A stretch of DNA of 64,000 bases from Roseitranquillus sp963709765 (lineage in GTDB: Bacteria; Pseudomonadota; Alphaproteobacteria; Rhodobacterales; Rhodobacteraceae): the NCBI GenBank assembly GCA_963709765.1, contig CAVPXL010000001.1, forward strand, positions 372,001-436,000, given 5' to 3'. Made by a program: the position numbers and the translations under genes. Under the pieces are notes generated by a model, which did not search any database, was not told the origin of the DNA, and worked only from the letters and a program-made list of their open reading frames with translations. Numbering within the stretch: position 1 is the first letter of the stretch; each line of letters begins with the position of its first letter. Positions 7,973 through 15,878 of this stretch are shown one piece after another.

Positions 7973-8850
7973 GTGAACGACACCGAACTCGCCTGCCAGG
8001 AAACCGGCACGGGCGACCCGGTGGTCTTCGTTCACGGCGGCGCTTCCGACCTGCGGACCTGGTCGCGGCAGTTTCCGACCTTCGGGGAAAGCTTTCGCAC
8101 GATCGTCTACAGCCGCCGCTTCGCCCGGCCCAACGCGGTGATACCCGACGACGCCGACGACCCGATGCAGACGCATGTGGACGACCTCGCCGCGCTCATC
8201 CTCACCCTCGATGCCGCCCCGGCGCACGTCGTCGGCCATTCATGGGGCGGTTTCGTGGCCCTCCTGCTCGCCATTCAGCGGCCCGACCTCCTGCGCCGCC
8301 TCGTCCTGATCGAGCCGCCGGTGCTGACGCTGCTCGTGGACGTGCCGCCGAAGCCGGGCCAGATCGCCCGCCTGCTCCTGCGCGACCCGGCGATGGCGGC
8401 GACGATCGTCAGGTTCGGCGCGAAGGTCATCGCTCCGGCCACGAAGGCCTTCCGCAAGGCAGACGATACGGCGGCCATCAGGGCATTGGGCCAGGGCATT
8501 CTGGGAAAGGAGAGGTTCCGGGCGCTCTCGGACGAACGCTTTGCCCAGGCATGGGACAACCGCGCCCCGGACCGGGCCCAGTTGCTCGGCGCAGGATTTC
8601 CGCCCCTGTCGCCGGCCGACCTGAAAAGGTCCGCGCCCCCGTCCTGCTCGTCCATGGTGGCGAAAGCCCGCCCCTGTTCAGGAGGCTGGACAGCTATCTG
8701 CGGGAGGCCCTGCCGGACGCCCGCAGCGCGGAGATCGACACGGCCTCGCACCTGGTGCACGAGGATGCGCCGAGCGCCTTCAACTCCGCCGTGCTCGACT
8801 TCCTGACGGGCGACGACGATGCCGAGGACCTTCGCGACCCGGCGCCGTGA
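7973..8850 (+). pseudogene. Alpha/beta-hydrolase gene with a frameshift
   Basis: The reading frame starts at a GTG (7973, MNDTELACQETGTGDP) and carries a standard alpha/beta-hydrolase core: the VFVHGGASD oxyanion region and the nucleophile elbow GHSWGG. At about 8623, in CTGAAAAGG, the coherent protein leaves this frame after PLSPADL and continues one base earlier as EKVRAPVLLVHGGESP. That second frame holds the end of the domain, including the catalytic-histidine region ASHLVHEDAPSAF, and stops at 8850. One missing base next to the A-run explains it. The gene lies opposite to and between mccA and mccB. It is either a recent pseudogene or a sequencing error; restored length would be about 292 residues. 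The substrate is unknown. Confidence 0.8.
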
Positions 8851-9001
8851 CGCCCTCCCCGTCGCGCACCGCCCGTCACTCTGCCCGGCAGCTGCCCGGT
8901 GCTGCCCGGTGCCAGTCGCCCTGCCGGGACGGCCGACCGCCGGCTTCAGCCGCTTTCCCTCCCGCCGACCGTCACCGGGGCATGAAAATTCGCTCTGAAT
9001 T

Positions 9002-9052
9002 TTTGCAGGAAGTTTAATCCGGGGGGGTCAAGATTTGCAGGAAGTTGCAAAT
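9002..9052. promoter_or_regulatory. AT-rich patch with duplicated TTTGCAGGAAGTT and an inverted repeat
   Basis: TTTGCAGGAAGTT occurs at 9002-9014 and again at 9034-9046, start to start 32 bases (about three helical turns). The second copy forms the inverted repeat ATTTGCA-GGAAGT-TGCAAAT at 9033-9052. The patch is markedly AT-richer than its surroundings and lies between the convergent ends of the hydrolase gene and mccB. TTTGCAAA-like half-sites are known for short-chain acyl-CoA regulators (ScfR family) of Rhodobacter, which control related carboxylase genes. However, this is downstream of mccB rather than in an obvious promoter, so it may instead be a terminator hairpin or a leftover element. 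Confidence 0.4.
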
Positions 9053-9076
9053 TTCCCGACATTCCGGCCCCGCCGC

Positions 9077-10678
9077 TCACATCCGGAAGACGCCGAAGCG
9101 GGTCTCCTCGATCGGCGCGCTCATCGTCGCCGAAAGGCTGAGGCTCAGAACCTCGCGCGTCCGCCGCGGGTCGATGATGCCGTCATCCCAGAGCCGCGCG
9201 GAGGCGTAAAGCGGGTGGCTCTGCCTCTCAAACATCTGAATTGTCGGCCTTTTGAACTCGGCCTCCTCTTCGGCGCTCCAGCTCTCTCCCGCCCGCTCCT
9301 TGCCGTCCCGCCGCACCGTCGCCAGCACGCCCGCGGCCTGCTCCCCGCCCATCACCGAGATCCGGGAATTGGGCCATGTCCAGAGAAAGCGTGGCTGGTA
9401 AGCCCTTCCGGACATGCCATAATTTCCCGCGCCGAACGAGCCGCCGACAAGCACCGTGATCTTCGGCACCGACGTCGTGGCGACCGCCGTGACCATCTTC
9501 GCCCCGTGCCGCGCGATGCCCTCGTTCTCGTATTTCCGCCCGACCATGAAGCCGGTGATGTTCTGTAGGAAAACCAGTGGGATACGGCGCTGCGAGCACA
9601 GCTCGATGAAATGCGCCCCCTTCTGCGCGGCCTCCGAAAACAGGACTCCGTTATTGGCGACAATCCCCACCGGCCAGCCGTTCACATGCGCGAAACCGGT
9701 CACCAGCGTTTCGCCAAACCGTTGTTTGAATTCATCAAAGCGGCTGCCGTCCACGATGCGCGCGATCACCTCGCGGATGTCGTAGGGTGTGCGAAGGTCG
9801 CCCGGCACCACCCCCGGTATCTCGCCCGGGTCATAGGCCGGCGGCTCCGGCGCCTCGCGCGGATTGCCCGGCGCCACGAGGTTGAGGCTCCCCACCGCCC
9901 GCCGCGCCAGCGCCAGCGCGTGCGCGTCGTCCTCCGCCAGATAGTCGGCGACCCCCGACAGCCGGGTGTGGACGTCACCGCCGCCAAGGTCCTCGGACGT
10001 GACCACCTCTCCCGTCGCGGCCTTCACCAGAGGTGGCCCGGCGAGAAAGATAGTGCCTTGATCCCGAACGATAATCGTGACGTCGCTCATGGCAGGAACA
10101 TAGGCGCCGCCGGCCGTGCAGGAGCCCATCACGACCGCGATCTGGGCGATGCCCTTCGCGCTCATCCGGGCCTGGTTGTAGAAGATCCGGCCGAAATGGT
10201 CGCGGTCGGGAAAGACCTCGTCCTGGTTCGGCAGGTTCGCGCCGCCGCTGTCCACGAGGTAGACGCAGGGCAGGCGGTTCTCCTCGGCGATCTCCTGCGC
10301 GCGCAGGTGCTTCTTGACCGTCAGCGGATAATAGGTGCCGCCCTTCACCGTCGCGTCGTTGCACACGACCATGACGTTGGCGCCATGCACCCGCCCGACG
10401 CCCGCGATGACGCCCGCGCCCGGCGCCGCACCGTCATACAGATCGTGCGCCGCGAACGCGCCGATCTCCAGGAACGGCGAGCCGGGGTCGAGCAGTTCGG
10501 CCACCCGGTCGCGCGGCAGCATCTTGCCCCGCGACAGGTGCCGCTCGCGCGACCGCGCCCCGCCGCCCGCCGCTGCCGTCTCGGCGGCGCGCGCGATCTG
10601 GTCGAGCATCTCCTGATGGGCCGCGCGGTTGGCCCGCGCCTCTTCGGAACTGGCGATGTAAGAAGATTGCAGGCGCAT
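9077..10678 (-). CDS. mccB: Methylcrotonyl-CoA carboxylase, carboxyltransferase beta subunit
   Basis: This 533-residue protein has the two crotonase-like carboxyltransferase domains that move the carboxyl group from biotin to 3-methylcrotonyl-CoA. Characteristic MCC-type blocks are present: VVCNDATVKGGTYYPLTVKK, YLVDSGGANLP, FLAGPPLVKAATGE and GRAYQPRFLWTWPNSRISVM. The ATG at 10678 is chosen because it gives the usual start (MRLQSSYIASSEEA) and forms a TGATG overlap with the LprI-like gene stop. The frame is open further upstream but only as a shadow of that gene. It pairs with MccA (5862-7802). Confidence 0.95.
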   Translation of the reverse strand: MRLQSSYIASSEEARANRAAHQEMLDQIARAAETAAAGGGARSRERHLSRGKMLPRDRVAELLDPGSPFLEIGAFAAHDLYDGAAPGAGVIAGVGRVHGANVMVVCNDATVKGGTYYPLTVKKHLRAQEIAEENRLPCVYLVDSGGANLPNQDEVFPDRDHFGRIFYNQARMSAKGIAQIAVVMGSCTAGGAYVPAMSDVTIIVRDQGTIFLAGPPLVKAATGEVVTSEDLGGGDVHTRLSGVADYLAEDDAHALALARRAVGSLNLVAPGNPREAPEPPAYDPGEIPGVVPGDLRTPYDIREVIARIVDGSRFDEFKQRFGETLVTGFAHVNGWPVGIVANNGVLFSEAAQKGAHFIELCSQRRIPLVFLQNITGFMVGRKYENEGIARHGAKMVTAVATTSVPKITVLVGGSFGAGNYGMSGRAYQPRFLWTWPNSRISVMGGEQAAGVLATVRRDGKERAGESWSAEEEAEFKRPTIQMFERQSHPLYASARLWDDGIIDPRRTREVLSLSLSATMSAPIEETRFGVFRM

Positions 10679-11277
10679 CACATCTCCTCGCGCATGGCGC
10701 GCAGGTCGATCCCGCGCTCCGCGATCATGCGCAGCTGGCATTCGGCCCCGGCGATGCGCCGCATCGACCCGCTTCCCCACAGGGCGTAGGCGAGGATGCA
10801 CTCCGCATCGCGAAACTCGATCCAGGCGCGCTGGGCGGCCCGCAGCGTGTCGGCGCGGCGGGCGAATTCGGGCGCGCTCCCGGTTGCATCCGCCTGCCGC
10901 GCCCACTCCATCGCAAGCTGGTATTCGCCGTTCAGAACCACGTCCCAGGCGTCGGCCTCGATCCCGACGCAGGTGACGAGGCCCAGCGTGGTCTGGCCCT
11001 GCGGCTCTTCCTCCTGACAGATCGCGGCGGCTTTCCCGATGCAGGCGCGCCGGTCCGGCGTGGTCCTGGCGCCGCCGTAGCACTCGGCCAGCACCTCGAT
11101 GTAGGGGCCGGGTACGAACGCGCCCTCCTGCGCCGCGACCGGTGCGCCGAATATCGGCGCCGCGCCCAGCAGGGCGGCCGCCAGACGCGCGGCCGCGTTC
11201 GACCGGAAGCGCGATACGATCGCCGCGAAGACCCTCGTTGCGACAGACGCTTCGGACGGGTCGCGGTACGGGCCCAT
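10678..11277 (-). CDS. LprI-like (DUF1311) secreted protein embedded in the leucine operon
   Basis: This 199-residue protein has a long basic then hydrophobic N-terminus ending APVAAQ, consistent with a signal peptide, so it is probably periplasmic. The mature part shows the LprI/DUF1311 pattern: several spaced cysteines, then LRAAQRAWIEFRDAEC, a GSGS-like turn and a final cysteine in ECQLRMIAERG. Some members of this family are called lysozyme inhibitors. The gene starts 1 base after the ivd stop and ends TGATG over the mccB start, so it is translationally coupled to leucine catabolism, which is not an expected partner. The first 27 residues make the signal unusually long; an internal start is possible but no internal ATG is well placed. 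Confidence 0.82.
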   Translation of the reverse strand: MGPYRDPSEASVATRVFAAIVSRFRSNAAARLAAALLGAAPIFGAPVAAQEGAFVPGPYIEVLAECYGGARTTPDRRACIGKAAAICQEEEPQGQTTLGLVTCVGIEADAWDVVLNGEYQLAMEWARQADATGSAPEFARRADTLRAAQRAWIEFRDAECILAYALWGSGSMRRIAGAECQLRMIAERGIDLRAMREEM

Positions 11278-11278
11278 G

Positions 11279-12442
11279 TCAGACCTGCTTCGCCATGAGC
11301 TCGCGCCCGATGAGCATGCGCCGGATCTCGGAGGTGCCGGCGCCGATCTCCATCAGCTTGGCATCGCGGAAAAGCCGGCTGACGGTGCTCTCGTTCATGA
11401 AACCGGCGCCGCCCATGGCCTGCACGGCCTGATGGGCCTGCACCATCGCCTGCTCGGAGGCGTAGAGCACGCAGGCCGCCGCATCCTGTCGAGTGACCTC
11501 GCCCCTGTCGCAGGCTCTGGCGACTTCGTAGATGTAGGCGCGGGCCGAATTCATCGCGGTATACATGTCCGCGATCTTGCCCTGCATGAGCTGGAAGTTC
11601 CCGATCGGCTGGCCGAATTGCTGACGCTCCACCAGATACGGCATGACCGCGTCGAGGCAGGCGGCCATGATGCCCGCGCCGATCCCCGACAGCACCACGC
11701 GCTCGTAGTCGAGCCCCGACATCAGGACGCGCACCCCGCGCCCCTCCTCGCCGAGGATGTTTTCGAACGGCACCTCGACATCCTGAAAGACCAGCTCGGC
11801 GGTGTTCGAGCCGCGCATGCCCAGCTTGTCGAAATGCGGGCTGGTCGAGAAGCCGGCCATGTCTTTTTCGATCAGGAAGGCGGTGATGCCCCTCGACCCG
11901 GCGTCGGGGTCGGTCTTGGCGTAGACGACCAGCACGTTGGCTTCGGGCCCGTTGGTGATCCAGTACTTGGTGCCGTTCAGCACGAAGCGGTCGTTGCGCT
12001 TCTCGGCGCGCAGCTTCATCGAGACGACGTCGGAGCCCGAGCCCGCCTCGGACATGGCCAGCGCGCCCACATGCTCACCCGAGACCAGCCGGGGCAGGTA
12101 CCTGTCGCGCTGTTCGTCGGTGCCGTTCAGCCGGATCTGGTTGACGCAGAGGTTGGAGTGCGCGCCGTAGCTCAGCGACACGCTGGCCGAGGCGCGCGCG
12201 ATCTCCTCGACCGCGACGACATGGGCGAGATATCCCATGTCCGCGCCGCCCCAGCGCTCGTCGACGGTGATGCCCAGAAGACCAAGCTCGCCCAACTCCT
12301 TCCAGAGTTCCGCCGGGAATTCATTGGTCCGGTCGATCTCCGCGGCGATGGGCGCGATGCGCTCCTGCGCCCAGCGGTGGACCATCTCGCGCAGGGCGTT
12401 GACGTCCTCGCCCAGATCGAACTTCATGGATGCGGCAAGCAT
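11279..12442 (-). CDS. ivd: Isovaleryl-CoA dehydrogenase
   Basis: This 387-residue acyl-CoA dehydrogenase oxidises isovaleryl-CoA to 3-methylcrotonyl-CoA with FAD, passing electrons to ETF. Signatures seen include MSEAGSGSDVVSMKLRAEK, YWITNGPEANVLVVYAKTD and the catalytic-base segment SGLDYERVVLSG, where the Glu position matches human isovaleryl-CoA dehydrogenase rather than the usual C-terminal Glu of other family members. The C-terminal FMNESTVSRLFRDAKLMEIG is typical. It is the first gene of the minus-strand leucine cluster, followed after 1 base by the LprI-like gene. Confidence 0.95.
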   Translation of the reverse strand: MLAASMKFDLGEDVNALREMVHRWAQERIAPIAAEIDRTNEFPAELWKELGELGLLGITVDERWGGADMGYLAHVVAVEEIARASASVSLSYGAHSNLCVNQIRLNGTDEQRDRYLPRLVSGEHVGALAMSEAGSGSDVVSMKLRAEKRNDRFVLNGTKYWITNGPEANVLVVYAKTDPDAGSRGITAFLIEKDMAGFSTSPHFDKLGMRGSNTAELVFQDVEVPFENILGEEGRGVRVLMSGLDYERVVLSGIGAGIMAACLDAVMPYLVERQQFGQPIGNFQLMQGKIADMYTAMNSARAYIYEVARACDRGEVTRQDAAACVLYASEQAMVQAHQAVQAMGGAGFMNESTVSRLFRDAKLMEIGAGTSEIRRMLIGRELMAKQV

Positions 12443-12488
12443 GTCGACCCCTCCCCTCGGGACGCCGTGTCCGGACGTTCAATCGGGT

Positions 12489-13730
12489 CTAGGCGGGGCC
12501 CCTGGCGGCGTCAACCGATGAGGCTTGCGCGGCCTTGCCCGCGTCACCCGGAACATGCACCGCGACCTCTTCCCGGATGATCCGGCCGATCAGCGCGCAA
12601 TCCTCCAGGCTGAAGGTCAGCGGCAGGCGCATGTCGAGCGTGGCCGACAGGATCCGGTCGGTCTGCGGCAGCCGCGTCGCTCCGAGGCCCGACCAGTGAC
12701 GGTAGGTGGACGTGTAGCCCGAGGGCGCGGCCCCGAACCACTTGAGGATCACCCCGCGTCCGGCGCAGGCCCGGACCACGCCGGCCACCTTCGCCGAGGG
12801 CCAGTCGAGGAGCAGAAACTGTATCGAGGAGCCGACGAACGCCTCCGCCGCGGGGCGCGGGATCAGGGTCAGCCCCGGCACGCGCTCCAGCGCCGCCTCC
12901 ACCGCCCGGTAACGGTCGGTCCAGGCCGCGCACCGCGTCGCCAGGGTCCGAAGCTGCGGGCGCAACACCGCTGCCCGGAGCGCATCCATCCGACCCGACA
13001 TGTTGGGCACGTCCGCCGCGATCCCGGCCACCGTCTCGGGCGACGGCGCGGTGCCGTGGCGGTCCGGGAACCCGTAGGACCCGGACAGCAGGATGAGCCG
13101 CGCCGCAAGCTGCTCGTCGTCCGTCACCAGCAAGCCGCCTTCGCCGGAATTGACGTGCTTGTAGGTCTGCGTCGAATAGCAGCCGACCGCGCCGTGCCGC
13201 CCGGAAGGCACGCCGCGCCAGGCCGCCCCCATCGTGTGGGCGCAATCCTCGATCAGCGTGAGGCCGTGTCGCCGGCAGAGCCCGACCAGGCGGTCCATGT
13301 CGCAGACATGCCCGCGCATATGGCTGAGCAGGAGCACATGCGCGCTGCCGGCCTTCCGCTCCAGGTCGTCGAAATCGATGGTCAGGGCTTGCGTCGTCTC
13401 GACGAGCACCGGCACACCCCCTGCCGAGTCGATCGCGCCCGGGACCGGGGCAAGCGTGAAGGCGTTGGTCAGGACCGCATCACCAGCCTTTACCCCCACG
13501 GCACGCAATGCGATCGCGAGCGCGTAGCCTCCCGAGGCCACGGCCAGCGCATGACGCGCGCCGGTCAGCGCCGCGAACTCGGTCTCCAGCGCGGAGACCT
13601 CGCCGATCTCGCCCTCCAGAAGGTTGTAGCGATGCAGCCGCCCCGAGCGCATCACCGCGACGGCGGCCGCGATCGCGTCTTCGGGGATGGGTTCCTGCTG
13701 GGTGAAGTTGCCGTCGAAGGTCACGCTCAT
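12489..13730 (-). CDS. DegT/DnrJ/EryC1/StrS-family PLP aminotransferase
   Basis: This 413-residue protein is a fold-type I PLP enzyme of the sugar aminotransferase family. Visible motifs are ASGGYALAIALRAVG (cofactor phosphate), LIEDCAHTMGAAWRG (the Asp that contacts the PLP ring nitrogen) and YSTQTYKHVNSGEGG, in which the Lys after TY should be the Schiff-base lysine. Such enzymes usually make amino sugars for envelope glycans, but no nucleotide-sugar partner genes are adjacent; it stands alone between the leucine cluster and gph. The substrate cannot be told. Confidence 0.85.
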   Translation of the reverse strand: MSVTFDGNFTQQEPIPEDAIAAAVAVMRSGRLHRYNLLEGEIGEVSALETEFAALTGARHALAVASGGYALAIALRAVGVKAGDAVLTNAFTLAPVPGAIDSAGGVPVLVETTQALTIDFDDLERKAGSAHVLLLSHMRGHVCDMDRLVGLCRRHGLTLIEDCAHTMGAAWRGVPSGRHGAVGCYSTQTYKHVNSGEGGLLVTDDEQLAARLILLSGSYGFPDRHGTAPSPETVAGIAADVPNMSGRMDALRAAVLRPQLRTLATRCAAWTDRYRAVEAALERVPGLTLIPRPAAEAFVGSSIQFLLLDWPSAKVAGVVRACAGRGVILKWFGAAPSGYTSTYRHWSGLGATRLPQTDRILSATLDMRLPLTFSLEDCALIGRIIREEVAVHVPGDAGKAAQASSVDAARGPA

Positions 13731-13767
13731 GGCGCGCAGAATGAGCCACCTCGCTTCGCGCCGTCAA

Positions 13768-14433
13768 TCAGCCGATCAGACTCGCCACCACCGCGTCAAG
13801 TTCGCCGAAGTCGTCAAGCAGCGCATCGGGTTGAAGGTCCGCCACGCTTCGGCCCGCCGGGCCGAAGGTCACAAGCACCGAAGCGACCCCCGCCGCCCGC
13901 GCCGTCTCGTGGTCCGTCACCGTGTCGCCCACCAGAATCGCGCGGGCCGGATCGCCGCCCGCGCGGCGGATCGCCTCGTGAAGCGGCGTCGGATCGGGCT
14001 TGCGCACCGGCAGCGTGTCGGCCCCGATCAGGGAGGCAAAGAGGTCCCGCACCCCAAGGCGCCGCAGCAGCAGCTCCGCCAGATCCTCGGGCTTGTTGGT
14101 GCAGATCCCCACGGCGTAACCCGCCGCGCGCAATCTCTGTACCGCCGCCACTGCACCCGGATACATCTTCGTGTGAACGTCGATATTGTCGCGATAGACC
14201 GACAGCAGGTACGGGAAATCGGCGTCGACATCGGCCTCGTCCCACGCTGCGTCCTGGCGCGCGAAACCTGCGCGCAGCATGGCCCTGCCGCCACGGAAGG
14301 CGACGGCCGCGTCGCCGGCGGGATCGAGGAGCTCGCCATGCCCCCGCCGCCGGAAACAGCCGTTTGCCGCCGCGATGAGGTCCGCGGCCGTGTCCGCAAG
14401 CGTTCCGTCGAGATCGAAGATCACGTTACGCAA
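13768..14433 (-). CDS. gph: Phosphoglycolate phosphatase-type HAD hydrolase
   Basis: This 221-residue HAD phosphatase has all four motifs: FDLDGTLADT with both aspartates, ICTNKPEDL (motif II), VRKPDPTPL with the motif III lysine and LVGDTVTDHETARAAG (motif IV). The substrate is probably 2-phosphoglycolate. The start is taken as TTG at 14433, giving (M)RNVIFDLDG, with AGGTGAG about 7 bases upstream; no ATG fits. It is divergent from glmU across 97 bases, an order common in Rhodobacterales. Confidence 0.9.
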   Translation of the reverse strand: MRNVIFDLDGTLADTAADLIAAANGCFRRRGHGELLDPAGDAAVAFRGGRAMLRAGFARQDAAWDEADVDADFPYLLSVYRDNIDVHTKMYPGAVAAVQRLRAAGYAVGICTNKPEDLAELLLRRLGVRDLFASLIGADTLPVRKPDPTPLHEAIRRAGGDPARAILVGDTVTDHETARAAGVASVLVTFGPAGRSVADLQPDALLDDFGELDAVVASLIG

Positions 14434-14530
14434 TGGTCGCTCACCTTTCGTGTTAATCTCGACGGACCGTCAGACTTGTGTGGCCGCCGTCAGCAGCTAG
14501 AACGCAGGCTGCGTAAACAAAGAGCAGCCA

Positions 14531-15874
14531 ATGTCCAGCCACCTGATCATTCTCGCCGCCGGCGAAGGCACACGCATGCAGTCGGACAGACCAAAGGTCC
14601 TGCACGAGGTGGGCGGCCTGCCGCTTTTCGCGCATGCGCTGGCCTCGGGTCGGTCGCTCGACCCGGCGACCGTCGTGCTGGTGGCTGGTCACGGCGCCGA
14701 CGCGGTGAAGGCAGTGGCCGAGGAGATCGACCCGTCGCTGATAGTCGTCCGACAGCTCGAGCAGCTCGGAACGGCCCATGCCGTGGCGCAGGCGGCACCG
14801 ATCCTGTCCGATGCGACGGGCGACGCGGTCGTGCTTTATGGCGACACGCCTTTCATCCTGCCCGAGACGCTGGAGCGGATGCGCGCGGTACGCGAACAGG
14901 GGTTCGGCGTCGTCGTGCTCGGCTTCGACGCGGCCGACCCCGGACGCTACGGGCGTCTGGTGATGGAAGGCGACCGGCTGCAGCGGATCGTCGAGTGGAA
15001 GGACGCCACCCCGGACGAGCGCGCGATCAGCCTGTGCAATTCCGGCATTGTCATGGCCGAGGCGCGCCTGCTGTTCGAACTCGTCGCGGCCGTGAGCAAC
15101 GACAACGCGTCGGGCGAATACTACCTGACGGACATCGTGGGCCTCGCCGCCGAGCGGGGCATCCCGGCCACCGCCGTGCGCTGTGACGAGGCCGAGACCA
15201 TGGGCGTCAACTCCCGCGCCGATCTCGCCACGGCCGAGGCCGCGTTCCAGCGACGGGCGCGGACGAACGCTCTGGCCGAAGGCGTCACGCTGGCCGCGCC
15301 CGAGACGGTCCATTTCAGCCACGACACCTATCTGGGCCGGGATGTGACCGTCGAGCCGAACGTGGTCTTTGCCCCCGGCGTCACGGTCGAAACGGGGGCG
15401 GTCATCCGCGCCTTCAGTCATCTCGAGGACTGCCACGTGGGAGGCGGCGCGGTGGTGGGGCCCTATGCGCGCCTGCGCCCGGGCACCGAGCTCGACCGCG
15501 ACGCGCGCGTCGGCAACTTCGTCGAGATCAAGAACGCCCGCCTGGGTCAGGGGGCAAAGGTGAACCACCTGTCCTATATCGGCGACGCGGACGTCGGGGC
15601 GCGGTCGAATGTGGGCGCCGGTACCATCACCTGCAATTACGACGGCGTCTTCAAGCACCGGACCGAAATCGGCTCGGATGCCTTCATCGGTTCGGACACG
15701 ATGCTCGTCGCCCCCGTGCGCGTCGGCAACGGCGCGATGACCGCGACCGGATCGGTCATCACCGCGGACGTGCCCGAAGGCGCCCTCGCCGTGGCCCGCG
15801 CCCGGCAGGAGGTGAAGCCGGGTTTCGCAACCAAGTTCTTCGCCCGGCTGCGCGCCGCGAAATCGAAAGGCTGA
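14531..15874 (+). CDS. glmU: Bifunctional N-acetylglucosamine-1-phosphate uridyltransferase / glucosamine-1-phosphate acetyltransferase
   Basis: This 447-residue enzyme makes UDP-GlcNAc for peptidoglycan and lipopolysaccharide. The N-terminal pyrophosphorylase domain shows LAAGEGTRM followed by RPKVLHE, VLYGDTPF and NSGIVMA. The C-terminal left-handed beta-helix domain is visible from about residue 255, with VEPNVVFAPGVTVE-type hexapeptides and the acetyltransferase block GAGTITCNYDG. The length is typical. Its stop is 4 bases before glmS, so both enzymes of the pathway are probably cotranslated. Confidence 0.97.
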   Translation: MSSHLIILAAGEGTRMQSDRPKVLHEVGGLPLFAHALASGRSLDPATVVLVAGHGADAVKAVAEEIDPSLIVVRQLEQLGTAHAVAQAAPILSDATGDAVVLYGDTPFILPETLERMRAVREQGFGVVVLGFDAADPGRYGRLVMEGDRLQRIVEWKDATPDERAISLCNSGIVMAEARLLFELVAAVSNDNASGEYYLTDIVGLAAERGIPATAVRCDEAETMGVNSRADLATAEAAFQRRARTNALAEGVTLAAPETVHFSHDTYLGRDVTVEPNVVFAPGVTVETGAVIRAFSHLEDCHVGGGAVVGPYARLRPGTELDRDARVGNFVEIKNARLGQGAKVNHLSYIGDADVGARSNVGAGTITCNYDGVFKHRTEIGSDAFIGSDTMLVAPVRVGNGAMTATGSVITADVPEGALAVARARQEVKPGFATKFFARLRAAKSKG

Positions 15875-15878
15875 CATC

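Noticed and set aside
5967..7976. Plus-strand open frame of about 669 codons opposite mccA
   Set aside because: Its composition is His/Arg/Pro-rich, typical of the antisense of a GC-rich gene, and mccA is secure on the other strand.
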